Shown: in pieces, positions 16,715 through 25,259 of the stretch
Position numbering within the stretch: the stretch's first letter is position 1
Layout of the letters: every line of letters begins with the position of its first letter
Source of the DNA: Chelativorans sp. ZYF759
GTDB taxonomy: Bacteria; Pseudomonadota; Alphaproteobacteria; Rhizobiales; Rhizobiaceae
DNA: 64,000 nucleotides
Assembly (NCBI RefSeq): GCF_012911015.1
Contig: NZ_WVVV01000001.1
Coordinates: 1-64,000 of the forward strand
Direction of reading: 5' to 3'
The notes under the pieces: model-generated
What the model was told of the DNA's origin: nothing
The model's database searches: none
The model's input: the letters and a program-made list of their open reading frames with translations, nothing else
Position numbers and translations under genes: made by a program

Positions 16715-17368
16715 ATGGATGGAACCCCCGAACTGGCGGCCGAGCAGCTTCCGGCTCCGCGGCGCGAACCCGTTCAGAAGCGGAGCCGCGAGCGCTACGA
16801 GCGCATGCTGGCTTCGGCGACGGAGATTATTGCCGAAATGGGAAGCCACGCGATGCGGATGAGCGACGTGGCGGCGCGCGCGGAGGTGGCGATCGGCTCG
16901 CTCTACCAGTACTTCCCCGACAAGGCGGCGATCATCCGCGTGCTGGCCGAGCGTAGCCATGCGGAATGCCGGCGCTGCATCGTGGAGCGGCTGGCGGGGG
17001 TGGAAACCATTGAGGAATTCCGCGTCGGGTTCCGCGAGATCTTCGACGAGTATCTCGACATGTTCCGCGCCGAGCCGGTGATGCGCGACATCTGGAGCGC
17101 GCTGCAGGCGGAAAAATCGCTCGCGGCGGTCGAGATGGCGGAGAGTCGTGCAAGCGGACGTGTCGTGGCCGACATCCTGGCGCGCCTGCGCCCGACTGCG
17201 GACCGGCGCGAGCTCGAGGAATCGGCTTTCCTCGTGATGTATCTGGGTGAGACGGCGATCCGCCTCGCCTCCTCGCAGAACGAGGAAGACGGCCGGCAGA
17301 CCACGCAGGCCTATTCACGCATGGCGCTGCGCGAACTGCTGGACGAAGGCGCGAAGGAAAGGGCCTGA
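16715..17368 (+). CDS. TetR-family transcriptional regulator
   Basis: Predicted repressor, 217 residues. The N-terminal helix-turn-helix is clear (RERYERMLASATEIIAEMGSHAMRMSDVAARAEVAIGSLYQYFPDKAAIIRVL in pieces), with the conserved YxYF-K element of TetR proteins. The C-terminal part is a ligand-binding region of unknown specificity. The start is uncertain: ATG 16715 has GAGG 12 bases upstream, while ATG 16703 and GTG 16697 lack a usable binding site. The gene is divergent from the NmrA-like/DUF1772 pair, and two similar 13-bp palindromes lie between them. It most likely represses itself and that pair. Confidence 0.85.
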   Translation: MDGTPELAAEQLPAPRREPVQKRSRERYERMLASATEIIAEMGSHAMRMSDVAARAEVAIGSLYQYFPDKAAIIRVLAERSHAECRRCIVERLAGVETIEEFRVGFREIFDEYLDMFRAEPVMRDIWSALQAEKSLAAVEMAESRASGRVVADILARLRPTADRRELEESAFLVMYLGETAIRLASSQNEEDGRQTTQAYSRMALRELLDEGAKERA

Positions 17369-17372
17369 AACG

Positions 17373-17400
17373 ACGAGGGCCCGCGCGTGCGGACCCTCGT
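17373..17400 (+). terminator. Stem-loop after TetR gene
   Basis: ACGAGGG at 17373-17379 pairs with CCCTCGT at 17394-17400, starting four bases after the TetR stop. No T-run follows, so it is a weak candidate for an intrinsic terminator of the TetR transcript. Confidence 0.4.
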
Positions 17401-17503
17401 GCCGAAACATCTCTGCCTGCCCCGAAGGGGTGGTGTTGCCTGAGACACCCTGCATCCGAAGAGCCGGCGACGCGCTGGTAGCGCCGAATGAGGGCGAAAG
17501 AAA

Positions 17504-17541
17504 GGGCCGGCCTCCACGAGGGTCATTGCGGAGACCGGCCC
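17504..17541 (-). terminator. Stem-loop downstream of fasciclin gene
   Basis: GGGCCGG at 17504-17510 pairs with CCGGCCC at 17535-17541 around a 24-base loop, about 30 bases beyond the fasciclin-gene stop. A run of A/G with AAAG on the plus strand lies just past it (17496-17503), giving a modest U-content on the minus strand. It is a plausible terminator of the fasciclin transcript. Confidence 0.4.
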
Positions 17542-17571
17542 GAAGCATCCGGTCACGTGGACCGGCGCTCC

Positions 17572-18129
17572 TTACATCGCCGGCAGGAGCACGGCGTTGA
17601 TGACGTGGATGACGCCGTTGGACTGATTGACATCGGCGATCGTCACCACGGCCTCGTTGCCATTGGCATCAACGACCGCCACGCCCTGGCCGGAAGGCAC
17701 CACGGTCAGCATGCCGCCCTGCACGGTGGTCAGCATGGCGTTGTCGCCGCCCATCTGGGCCATGCGACCGAGTTCGGGGCCCGAAAGATTGCCGGCGACG
17801 ACGTGATAGGTGAGCACGCCCGTCAGCTGATCGCGGTTTTCTTCCATCAGCAGCGTGTCGACGGTGCCGTCGGGCAGCATGTCGAATGCGGCATTGGTCG
17901 GGGCGAAGACGGTGAAGGGGCCCGGACCCTGGAGCGTATCGACGAGTCCGGCAGCCTGCACGGCAGCCACCAGCGTCGTGTGGTCGGCGGAATTGACGGC
18001 ATTCTCGACGATGTTGCGGTCGGCCAACATCGGCGCACCGCCCACCATCGGATTGTCCTGGGCATGGACGGCGCCCGTGAAGGCGATCGCGGCCGAAAGG
18101 GCAAGGGTCTTAAGGGTGAGGTTACGCAT
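17572..18129 (-). CDS. Secreted fasciclin-domain protein
   Basis: A 185-residue exported protein with one FAS1 domain. The signal peptide covers residues 1-23 (MRNLTLKTLALSAAIAFTGA then VHA-Q). The two conserved FAS1 blocks are present: GPFTVFAPTNAAFDMLP in the middle, and VLTYHVVAGNLSG, followed by a hydrophobic ending with NGVIHVINAVLLP. FAS1 proteins mediate adhesion or surface association in bacteria. The gene stands alone between a TetR gene and yidC, with its own ribosome binding site (AGGGAGA). It lies in the gap that separates yidC from engB, so it may be part of an insertion into that conserved block. Confidence 0.9.
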   Translation of the reverse strand: MRNLTLKTLALSAAIAFTGAVHAQDNPMVGGAPMLADRNIVENAVNSADHTTLVAAVQAAGLVDTLQGPGPFTVFAPTNAAFDMLPDGTVDTLLMEENRDQLTGVLTYHVVAGNLSGPELGRMAQMGGDNAMLTTVQGGMLTVVPSGQGVAVVDANGNEAVVTIADVNQSNGVIHVINAVLLPAM

Positions 18130-18210
18130 TGGACAGTCTCCCTGTGTTTAAGTTTGCACAGGGGGTACACGGCAGAATGGCGCCGGGATGCGATCGCATC
18201 ATCACATGAA

Positions 18211-18238
18211 CGTGAGGCCGGATAGCTCCGACCTCACG
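18211..18238 (-). terminator. Intrinsic-type hairpin after yidC
   Basis: CGTGAGG at 18211-18217 pairs with CCTCACG at 18232-18238, with an inner CGGA/TCCG pairing at 18219-18222 and 18227-18230. It starts 35 bases past the yidC stop on the minus strand. A perfect 14-bp palindrome GATGCGATCGCATC follows at 18187-18200. No long U-run is present. Together these probably end the rpmH-rnpA-yidC transcript. Confidence 0.6.
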
Positions 18239-18272
18239 AGCTTTGGATACCGGGCGCGAACGCGCGCCCCGG

Positions 18273-20093
18273 CTACTCGGCCGGCTGTTTCGGCTTCTTC
18301 TTGAACAATCCCGTGAGATTGTCCCACAGCTCGATCCTGGCTCCCTGACGCTTCATGATGATGCCCTGCTGGAGGATCGACAGGAAGTTGTTCCACGCCC
18401 AGTAGATCACCAGACCGGCCGGGAAGGTGGCGAGCAAGAACGTGAACACCACCGGCATCCAGTTGAAGATCATCGCCTGGGTCGGATCGGGCGGCGTCGG
18501 GTTCATGCGCATCTGGAGGAACATGGTAATGCCCATGATGATCGGCCACACGCCCACCATCAGGAAAGACGGAACGTCATAGGGCAGGAGCCCGAACAGG
18601 TTGAACACCGTGGTCGGGTCCGGCGCGGCCAGATCTCGAATCCATCCGAAGAAGGGCGCGTGCCGCATCTCGATCGTGACGTAGAGCACCTTGTAGAGCG
18701 CGAAGAAGACCGGGATCTGGATCAGGATCGGCCAGCAACCGGCTAGCGGATTGATCTTCTCCGTCTTGTAGAGCTCCATCATCGCCTGCTGCTGCTTCAT
18801 CTTGTCATCCGCGTATTTCTCACGGATTTCCAGCATCTTGGGTTGGACCTTTTTCATATTGGCCATGGAAACGTAGGACTTGTTGGCCAACGGGAAGAAG
18901 ATCGCCTTGACGAGAACGGTCGTCGCCAGGATGGCGAGGCCGAAATTGCCGAGCAGGCGGAACAGCCAGTCGATGACGTAGAAGAGCGGCTTGGTGATGA
19001 AATAGAACCAGCCCCAGTCGATCAGCATTTCGAACTGGCGGATGTTGTGCTGGGCCTCGTATGCGTCGATGACCTGGACTTCCTTGGCTCCGGCGAAGAC
19101 CATGTTCTCGACGGTGACCGACTGGCCCGGCGCGATTGCGATGGCATCGGTCAGGAAGTCGACCTGAAAACGTTCGCGACCATCATCGAGAAATGCGTAA
19201 CGTGGTTGGAAGCTCTCGCCCGAACGCGGGATCAGCGTGACGGCCCAGTACTTGTCGGTGATGCCGAACCAGCCATCGACGGAGCGGCTGGGCTGGATCT
19301 GGCGATCGTCGCGCAGGCGCGAGTATTTGATCTCCTGCAGCCCTTCGTCGCCCGTGACGCCGATCAGGCCTTCGTGCAGGATGAAGAAACCTTCGATGTC
19401 CGGCATCCCGATACGGGTCACACGGCCGTAATTGTAAATGCTGACGGCTTCCCCACCCTCGTTGATGACCTCGTCGGAGTAGGTGAAGAGGTAGTTATCG
19501 TCGACCGCGATGGTGCGCTGGAAGGTCAAGCCGTCATCATTGGCGTAAGTCAAGGTAACAGGCGTGTCAGGCGTCAGGACGGCACCCTGTTCGGCCGTCC
19601 ATTCGGTCTGGGGTCCCGGCAGGGAATTAGCCTGCTGCGCGCCCGTGTAGCCGATCTCCGCATAATAGCCGTCGGAAAGCGTGGACGGATTGAGAAGTTC
19701 GATGTTGGGCGAATTGGGCTCGACGGTCACACGATAGTCGTTGAGCACGAGATCGTCGACTCGTGCACCAACGAGATTGATCGAGCCTGACAGGCGCGGC
19801 GTGTCGATGCGGACGCGCTGGCTCGCGGCAAGCGCGGCATCGCGGCCTTCGGCCGTCGGAAGCGCCGTTCCGCCACCTGGGATGGCCGGCTGGCCCGCCG
19901 GCGCGCTCGCATCGCCCGGCTGCGGCAGGTCCGCTGCCTCGCCCGGCTGCACCTGGCGCTGCTCGGATTCGACGCGCGCCAATTCGCGCTCCCGCTCGGC
20001 CTCGATGCGGGGGTTCATGTAGAAGAGCTGCCACACCGTCAGGATCAGAACCGACAAGGCGATCGTGATCAAAAAATTACGGCTGTTTTCCAT
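18273..20093 (-). CDS. yidC: Membrane protein insertase YidC
   Basis: Inserts and folds inner-membrane proteins with or without SecYEG; 606 residues, the usual size for alphaproteobacterial YidC. Residues 1-25 form the first helix ([19 protein letters not shown]). A large periplasmic domain follows, beginning with a low-complexity Pro/Gly/Ala linker near residues 50-85. The conserved C-terminal insertase core starts near residue 360 ([34 protein letters not shown]), with the cytoplasmic loop [25 protein letters not shown] and the last helices. The start overlaps rnpA by 17 bases. It is the third gene of rpmH-rnpA-yidC. Confidence 0.97.
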   Translation of the reverse strand: MENSRNFLITIALSVLILTVWQLFYMNPRIEAERERELARVESEQRQVQPGEAADLPQPGDASAPAGQPAIPGGGTALPTAEGRDAALAASQRVRIDTPRLSGSINLVGARVDDLVLNDYRVTVEPNSPNIELLNPSTLSDGYYAEIGYTGAQQANSLPGPQTEWTAEQGAVLTPDTPVTLTYANDDGLTFQRTIAVDDNYLFTYSDEVINEGGEAVSIYNYGRVTRIGMPDIEGFFILHEGLIGVTGDEGLQEIKYSRLRDDRQIQPSRSVDGWFGITDKYWAVTLIPRSGESFQPRYAFLDDGRERFQVDFLTDAIAIAPGQSVTVENMVFAGAKEVQVIDAYEAQHNIRQFEMLIDWGWFYFITKPLFYVIDWLFRLLGNFGLAILATTVLVKAIFFPLANKSYVSMANMKKVQPKMLEIREKYADDKMKQQQAMMELYKTEKINPLAGCWPILIQIPVFFALYKVLYVTIEMRHAPFFGWIRDLAAPDPTTVFNLFGLLPYDVPSFLMVGVWPIIMGITMFLQMRMNPTPPDPTQAMIFNWMPVVFTFLLATFPAGLVIYWAWNNFLSILQQGIIMKRQGARIELWDNLTGLFKKKPKQPAE

Positions 20094-20460
20094 CGGAGAT
20101 CCCTGGCCCCTGACCCCGCCCGCGTATGCGGCGGGACAGTTCTCGCTTCAGTGTCTCGAAGGGCGCGTCGAGCACCTCGTTTCGTCCGACGACCACATAG
20201 TCATTTCCGGCCGCCATGTCATTACCCGCATATTGGCGCACCGCTTCGCGTATACGCCGCCTGATGCGGTTGCGCACCACCGCGTTTCCCACCTTGCGGG
20301 TCACGGTGATGCCGAGGCGCGGCGGCCCGCCATCCTTTCGGTCGCGGACTTCCAGCAGGAAAAGCTTGCCGCGGCGTTTCTCGCCGTTGCGCGCGGCCAG
20401 GAACTCGGCGCGCCGCGTAAGGCGGCCGATTTCTTGCGTTCCGGCCGGCCGTTCCTGCAA
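20077..20460 (-). CDS. rnpA: Ribonuclease P protein component
   Basis: Protein subunit of RNase P, which matures tRNA 5' ends; 127 residues with the TTG start at 20460. The signature [15 protein letters not shown] (about 63-77) and the preceding [14 protein letters not shown] are diagnostic. There is no ATG in frame near the N-terminus, and TTG is the first usable start after the rpmH stop 17 bases upstream. The 3' end overlaps yidC by 17 bases. The order rpmH-rnpA-yidC is conserved throughout bacteria. Confidence 0.95.
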   Translation of the reverse strand: MQERPAGTQEIGRLTRRAEFLAARNGEKRRGKLFLLEVRDRKDGGPPRLGITVTRKVGNAVVRNRIRRRIREAVRQYAGNDMAAGNDYVVVGRNEVLDAPFETLKRELSRRIRGRGQGPGISDGKQP

Positions 20461-20477
20461 TGCGATTCGCCCGCCGA

Positions 20478-20612
20478 CTAGGCCGACAGGCGCTTGCGGC
20501 CGCGGCTGCGGCGAGCAGCGATCACGGAGCGGCCGCCCTTTGTGGCCATGCGTGCACGGAAACCGTGACGGCGCTTGCGAACGAGCTTGGAGGGTTGGTA
20601 AGTGCGCTTCAT
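20478..20612 (-). CDS. rpmH: Large ribosomal subunit protein bL34
   Basis: Ribosomal protein of 44 residues. The start [20 protein letters not shown] at 20612 and the basic ending GRKRLSA are the standard bL34 sequence. The reading frame is open further upstream to 20693, but that part is not conserved and starts poorly. It is the promoter-proximal gene of the rpmH-rnpA-yidC operon. No strong ribosome binding site is visible, which is common for this gene. Confidence 0.98.
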   Translation of the reverse strand: MKRTYQPSKLVRKRRHGFRARMATKGGRSVIAARRSRGRKRLSA

Positions 20613-20946
20613 TTGTTTGATTACCGCGGAGTGCGGCCCTTCTTGTATCTGTCTCTCAAGGAGCAGGAGCTGGGATCGGTCGTCTGCGGTCAAGCATGAT
20701 GGCGCCGGGCGGCAAGTCCGATCGTGGCGCGGCTTATAGTTTCAGGGCCTCACAGAGTCAATCGGTCGGCCCAGGCAGAGCACACGCCGTCACTTTCAGG
20801 TGAAGGGGCCTGTTTTGGCCGTTCAATCGGCCGCGACCGCGGCAGCGGCGATTGCATTGCACGCTCTCAGGGTACATTTCAATTCGGCGATGAGGGGCTC
20901 GGTGTGCCGCCGGACGGTCGAAGACGCGAAAAGGTTCGGATGCAGT
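20613..20946. other. Divergent intergenic region rpmH / TVP38 gene
   Basis: This 334-base gap separates the rpmH operon from the plus-strand TVP38 operon, so it must hold promoters for both. On the minus strand TTGACC occurs near 20691-20696, a possible -35 for rpmH, but no convincing -10 at the right distance stands out. I see no RNA gene, repeat or clear operator here. Confidence 0.5.
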
Positions 20947-21702
20947 ATGAGTGACAAGGCCGGACGGATAATCGACGAAGAGACGACAGCTGGCCGTTCA
21001 TCCTGGATTCGCCGGCTTTTGCCGCCACTGCTGCTCCTGGTCCTTTTCACGACCGGCTATCTCATGGGCTGGCATCAATATCTGACCCTGGAGCGGCTGG
21101 CTGATAGCCGCGTCGCGCTCAAGCAACTCGTCAACGCCTACCCGCTGGCCGCGCCCCTGGCCTATGCGCTGCTCTATGCACTGGCCGTCGCAATCGCCTT
21201 CCCCGCAGCCTGGGTACTCACGCTGCTCGGCGGCTTCCTGTTCGGGTGGCTCCTGTCGAGCGTGCTTGTGGTCCTGGCGGCAACGGCTGGCGCAAGCGTG
21301 CTCTTTCTGGTTGCCAAGACCGCCTTCGGCGAGAGCCTGCGCAGCAAGCTGTCGGGACGGGTCGATGAACTGGCAGCGGGGTTCGAAAAGAACGCATTCG
21401 CGTATCTCCTGGCTCTGCGGTTGGCGCCCATTCTGCCCTTCTTCCTGGTCAACATCGCACCCGCCCTCTTCGCGGTACGGCTTCGCACCTATGCGGCTGC
21501 GACCTTGCTCGGCATCCTTCCCGGCGTCGTCGCCTATTCCTGGCTCGGAGAGGGTCTCGACAGCGCGTTTGATGCGGCGGAAATGTCAGGAGAGACGGTC
21601 TCGCCCGCCGATCTCGTAACCGTCGAGCTCACGGTGGGTCTTGCCCTTCTGGCGCTTGTCGTGGCCGTTGGCGCCATAGTAAAGGGCCGGCGCACGCGAT
21701 GA
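20947..21702 (+). CDS. TVP38/TMEM64 family membrane protein
   Basis: A 251-residue polytopic inner-membrane protein of the DedA-related VTT (SNARE-associated) family. The start at 20947 (MSDKAGRIIDEETTAG) follows GAAAAGGTTCGG; the frame is open upstream without conservation. The family core is visible: AIAFPAAWVLTLLGGFLFGW, then a second half with LAPILPFFLVNIAPALFAVRLRTYAAATLLGILPGVVAYSWLG. Related proteins are thought to move or scramble lipids across membranes. The next gene, 63 bases downstream, is a flavin disulfide reductase; the two families frequently occur together or fused, so a joint function is likely (inference). Confidence 0.85.
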   Translation: MSDKAGRIIDEETTAGRSSWIRRLLPPLLLLVLFTTGYLMGWHQYLTLERLADSRVALKQLVNAYPLAAPLAYALLYALAVAIAFPAAWVLTLLGGFLFGWLLSSVLVVLAATAGASVLFLVAKTAFGESLRSKLSGRVDELAAGFEKNAFAYLLALRLAPILPFFLVNIAPALFAVRLRTYAAATLLGILPGVVAYSWLGEGLDSAFDAAEMSGETVSPADLVTVELTVGLALLALVVAVGAIVKGRRTR

Positions 21703-21765
21703 CGGGCGTCGCATAAGGCAGAACAGGCCCGCATCACGGGACATCGGGGGGAGTGTCAAGGCGCA

Positions 21766-23190
21766 ATGGAACGACTGCTCAAGCCAGACATATGCGTGAT
21801 CGGCGCCGGTTCAGGCGGGCTGACCGTCGCAGCCGCAGCCGCGGCTTTTGGTGTCACGGTTGTTCTCATCGAGCGCGGACGCATGGGCGGCGATTGCCTG
21901 AATTATGGCTGCGTGCCGTCCAAGGCGCTGATCGCATCTGCCAAGCTCGCCGAACGCATGCGTCATGCCTCGGCGTTCGGGATGGGCGGCATGGAGCCCG
22001 AAATCGATTTCGCGGCTGTGAACCGTCATGTGCAAGGCGTGATCGAAACGATCGCTCCCAATGACTCGGTCGAGCGTTTCACCGCGTTGGGCGTCAGGGT
22101 GATCCAGGCGGAGGCGCGCTTTCTCGACAAGCGAACCGTCCAGGCCGGGGACACCCGCATCCGCGCCCGGCGTTTCGTCATCGCGACCGGATCCTCTCCC
22201 CAGGTGCCGCCCATCCCCGGTCTGGATGAGGTTCCCTACCTGACCAACGAGACCATCTTCGAACGAAAGCGGCTGGCCCGCCGGCTCCTCGTCATCGGTG
22301 GCGGGCCGATCGGTCTGGAACTGGCCCAGGCCCATCGCCGTCTCGGTGCGGAGGTGAAGGTGATCGAGGCGGGCGAGATCCTTGCGCGCGAAGACCGGGA
22401 ACTTGCGGCTCTCGTGCGTCGCCGCCTCCTCGACGAGGGCGTCGAGATCCGCGAGCGGGCGAAGGTCGTCCGGATCGAGAAGCGGGGCAATGGCGTGCGG
22501 GCCCATCTCGAAGAGAACGGCCAGGCGACCCAGATTGACGGCTCGCATGTGCTTCTGGCAACCGGCCGCCAGGCCAATGTCGAGAGGCTCGGTCTCGATG
22601 CCGCGGCGATCCGCCATTCGCGTTCCGGCGTGGTGGTCGATCCGCGCCTGCGCACCTCTAACCGGCGGGTCTATGCGATCGGCGACATTGCAGGCGCGGG
22701 CCAGTTCACGCATCTCGCATCCTTCCACGCCGGCATCGTGCTTAGGAACATCCTGTTCCGTTTGCGGGCCAGGGCCGATCGGACGGCAATCCCGCGCGTG
22801 ACCTTCACCGATCCCGAGTTCGCTCATGTGGGGCTGAGCGAGGTCGAAGCGCGGGCCGCGCGGCGCCGTATCCGCATCTTGCGCTGGCCCTATGCGGAGA
22901 ATGACCGCGCGCAGGCCGAACGCAGGACCGAAGGTCTCATCAAGCTGGTCACCGATCACCGTGGCCGGGTGCTGGGGGTGTCCATACTGGGCGACGCTGC
23001 CGGCGAGCAGATCGCGTTCTGGTGCCTCGTCGTCGCCAAGGGAATGCGCGTGCACGACGTCGCCGGGCTGGTGCTGCCCTATCCGACGATGAGTGAAATT
23101 GGCAAACGCGCCTCAGTGGCCTATTTTTCGGAAGCGACAGCCAGGCCGATCGTGCGCCGGATCATCGGATTCCTGGGCATCTTCGGCTGA
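21766..23190 (+). CDS. FAD-dependent pyridine nucleotide-disulfide oxidoreductase (mercuric reductase/lipoamide dehydrogenase-like)
   Basis: Flavoenzyme of 474 residues. The N-terminal FAD motif reads VIGAGSGGLTVA (12-23). The redox-active disulfide is intact in GGDCLNYGCVPSK (Cys44 and Cys49). The NAD(P)H motif VIGGGPIGLELAQ lies near 175-187, and the second FAD motif VYAIGDIAGAGQFTHLA near 303-320. In the C-terminal interface the usual HPT..SE of lipoamide dehydrogenases reads PYPTMSE, so the catalytic His is Tyr. This is the pattern of mercuric reductase-like relatives. No extra N-terminal metal-binding domain or C-terminal vicinal Cys pair of true MerA is present, so mercury reduction is unlikely. 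It follows the TVP38 gene. Confidence 0.87.
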   Translation: MERLLKPDICVIGAGSGGLTVAAAAAAFGVTVVLIERGRMGGDCLNYGCVPSKALIASAKLAERMRHASAFGMGGMEPEIDFAAVNRHVQGVIETIAPNDSVERFTALGVRVIQAEARFLDKRTVQAGDTRIRARRFVIATGSSPQVPPIPGLDEVPYLTNETIFERKRLARRLLVIGGGPIGLELAQAHRRLGAEVKVIEAGEILAREDRELAALVRRRLLDEGVEIRERAKVVRIEKRGNGVRAHLEENGQATQIDGSHVLLATGRQANVERLGLDAAAIRHSRSGVVVDPRLRTSNRRVYAIGDIAGAGQFTHLASFHAGIVLRNILFRLRARADRTAIPRVTFTDPEFAHVGLSEVEARAARRRIRILRWPYAENDRAQAERRTEGLIKLVTDHRGRVLGVSILGDAAGEQIAFWCLVVAKGMRVHDVAGLVLPYPTMSEIGKRASVAYFSEATARPIVRRIIGFLGIFG

Positions 23191-23228
23191 GGCCGGCACG
23201 AGCCGGCGATCAGGGAGCTTCAGATAGG

Positions 23229-24722
23229 ATGAGCGCTGCCGACCGCGACAAGAAGCCGGATGCGGGCGAGACGTCGCCGCGCGCCGTCCCCCTGTCGCGT
23301 GGCCTGTCGACAAAACTCCTGCTGTTGACCGTGCTGTTCGTCATGCTGGCGGAAGTGCTGATCTTCATGCCTTCGGTTGCCAATTTCCGCATTGCATGGC
23401 TGCAGGAGCGCCTGTCGACGGCGGCCGCCGTCGGCCTCGTCCTCATCGACAGCGATCCCGACACGCTGTCGCCGGCCACCCAGGACGACGTCCTCATGGC
23501 GATCGGCGCGCGCGCGATCGCGGTACGCGACGCAGGCGCGTCTCGCCTGCTGGTGGTCTCCGAAATGCCGGCCGTCATCGACGAGCACGTCGACCTTCAG
23601 GCCGTCACTCCGATGGCCGCGATGCGCGATGCGCTGGACACGCTCATCTTCGGCGGCCAGCGCATGGTGCGCGCCTTCGGCCCCGTGGCCGAGAGCGACA
23701 AGGAATTCGAGATCATCATCCCCGATGCCGGCCTGCGCCAGGCCATGCTGACTTTTGCGCGCAACATCGCGATCCTGTCGCTCATCATCTCCCTCATCAC
23801 CGCGGCGCTTGTCTTCTACGCCATCACCCGCATCATGATCCGGCCGATCCGCGCCATGACACGGGCCATGCTCTCCTTCGGCGAAGCCCCGGAGGATCCG
23901 GCACGCGTGATCCGACCCGCTGCGCGCGACGACGAAATCGGCGTCGCCGAAAGGCAACTGGCGGAAATGCAGAGCGAATTGCAGCGAACGCTGGCCGAAC
24001 GGCGACATCTGGCCGATCTCGGCCTCGCCGTCTCCAAGATCAATCACGACATGCGCAACATGCTGACCTCGGCACAGCTCGTTTCGGACCGCCTTCGGGG
24101 TGTGAAGGACGAGACCGTACAGAGGCTGGCGCCCAAGCTTGTACGCGCGCTCGACCGCGCCATCTCCTATTCGCAAGGCGTCCTGACTTACGGCCAGACG
24201 CGCGAACCCCCGCCGGTACGGCGACTTGTGCGGCTATGGGGCATGGTGGAGGAGGTCTTCGAACTGGTGGAGCTTGGCACCTATCCCGAAGTCGAGCTTG
24301 TCAACGCGGTCGACGAGTGTTTCGAGGTCGACGCCGATGCCGACCAGCTCTTCCGCGTATTGGTCAATCTCGCGCGCAATTCGGTGCAGGCCATGTCGGG
24401 CAGGAGCGAACCCGACATCGTCGTGCGGCGCCTGACGATGTCGGCAGCGAGGGAAGGCAGCGTGGCGCGGATCGTGGTCGAGGACACCGGCCCCGGACTC
24501 CCGAAGAAAGCGCGCGAGAACCTCTTTGCCGCCTTTCGAGGCTCGACGCGCAGCGGGGGCACCGGGCTGGGCCTGGCAATCGCCAGCGAACTGGTGCGTG
24601 CGCATGGCGGGAGCCTGGAACTGCTTGAGAGCCGGGGCGGACGCACGGCGTTCCAGCTGACCATCCCCGACCAGCCCCTCCAGCTGAACGAGGCCCGCGG
24701 AAAGCTGCGACGCCCCGCCTGA
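23229..24722 (+). CDS. Membrane sensor histidine kinase with HAMP domain
   Basis: Predicted two-component sensor, 497 residues. Helix 1 is at about 29-50 and helix 2 at about 177-200, enclosing a periplasmic domain of some 125 residues. A HAMP linker follows, ending near MIRPIRAMTRAMLSFGE and DDEIGVAERQLAEM. The phospho-acceptor His is His273 in KINHDMRNML. The catalytic domain has an N-box (VLVNLARNSVQAM), G1 (VEDTGPGLP) and G2 (GGTGLGLAIA). No response regulator is adjacent, so it is an orphan kinase here. It lies 38 bases after the flavoprotein gene, so the three plus-strand genes may be one operon. Confidence 0.92.
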   Translation: MSAADRDKKPDAGETSPRAVPLSRGLSTKLLLLTVLFVMLAEVLIFMPSVANFRIAWLQERLSTAAAVGLVLIDSDPDTLSPATQDDVLMAIGARAIAVRDAGASRLLVVSEMPAVIDEHVDLQAVTPMAAMRDALDTLIFGGQRMVRAFGPVAESDKEFEIIIPDAGLRQAMLTFARNIAILSLIISLITAALVFYAITRIMIRPIRAMTRAMLSFGEAPEDPARVIRPAARDDEIGVAERQLAEMQSELQRTLAERRHLADLGLAVSKINHDMRNMLTSAQLVSDRLRGVKDETVQRLAPKLVRALDRAISYSQGVLTYGQTREPPPVRRLVRLWGMVEEVFELVELGTYPEVELVNAVDECFEVDADADQLFRVLVNLARNSVQAMSGRSEPDIVVRRLTMSAAREGSVARIVVEDTGPGLPKKARENLFAAFRGSTRSGGTGLGLAIASELVRAHGGSLELLESRGGRTAFQLTIPDQPLQLNEARGKLRRPA

Positions 24723-24847
24723 AGTTCGGATCATCCACCGCAGCACGGTTTTTGCGATTCTCGCGCTTGCATTTGTCCGCGCGTGTAGCTAGGTAACCGG
24801 CTCACCGGCACGGACATCCGTCGCCGGGACGGCAGAAATTGCCAAGC

Positions 24848-24924
24848 GCGCCCGTAGCTCAGCTGGATAGAGCACCAGACTACGAATCTGGGGGTCAGAG
24901 GTTCGAATCCTTTCGGGCGCGCCA
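24848..24924 (+). tRNA. tRNA-Arg (anticodon ACG)
   Basis: The cloverleaf is complete. Acceptor arms GCGCCCG (24848-24854) and CGGGCGC (24914-24920) pair perfectly. D-arm TAGCTCAGCTGGATAGAGC, anticodon stem CCAGA/TCTGG with loop CTACGAA (anticodon ACG) and the T-loop GGTTCGAATCC are all normal. The 3' CCA is encoded (24922-24924). ACG is read as ICG after deamination and decodes CGU, CGC and CGA. The catabolic gene region begins directly downstream. Confidence 0.97.
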
Positions 24925-25259
24925 GTCTCTTCAGAGATTTATGCAGATTGCACCGTTTCGATTTTCTGGTCTGAAACGGTTGTGGGCTTTTGGATAGTTC
25001 CGGGTAACCTTGCGAACGATCTGCGCCTGCTTCTGCCAACGGCTGCCCAAACTGGATGAGGCTCTAGCGGCAGGCCCCCCCCACTAAAATGCGCCGCCCT
25101 GACTTCTGCTGGATGGTGGCTGCCCGGCGGACGTTTAAGCGATCATGCGCAGCGGCCATCGCCAGGCGTTGGCGCCTCAAAGCGATAACCTGTCCGGAGC
25201 GTAGCGCTCATGAGCCAAGAGCAGTCATAAATGAATACCGCCCTCCGGCTTGTTCCTTA
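24925..25259. other. Intergenic region between tRNA-Arg and hydroxylase gene
   Basis: This 335-base stretch carries no gene I can support. It holds the end of the tRNA transcript and the downstream flank of the convergent hydroxylase gene. A dyad GAAACGG/CCGTTTC occurs near 24951-24984 (CCGTTTCGATTTTCTGGTCTGAAACGG in pieces), a plausible tRNA terminator stem. I found no second copy of the tRNA 3' end within the window. Confidence 0.5.

Noticed and set aside
21766-23190. Calling the flavoprotein a mercuric reductase
   Set aside because: It has the redox Cys pair but lacks the N-terminal metal-binding domain and the C-terminal Cys pair of MerA, and no mer genes are nearby.
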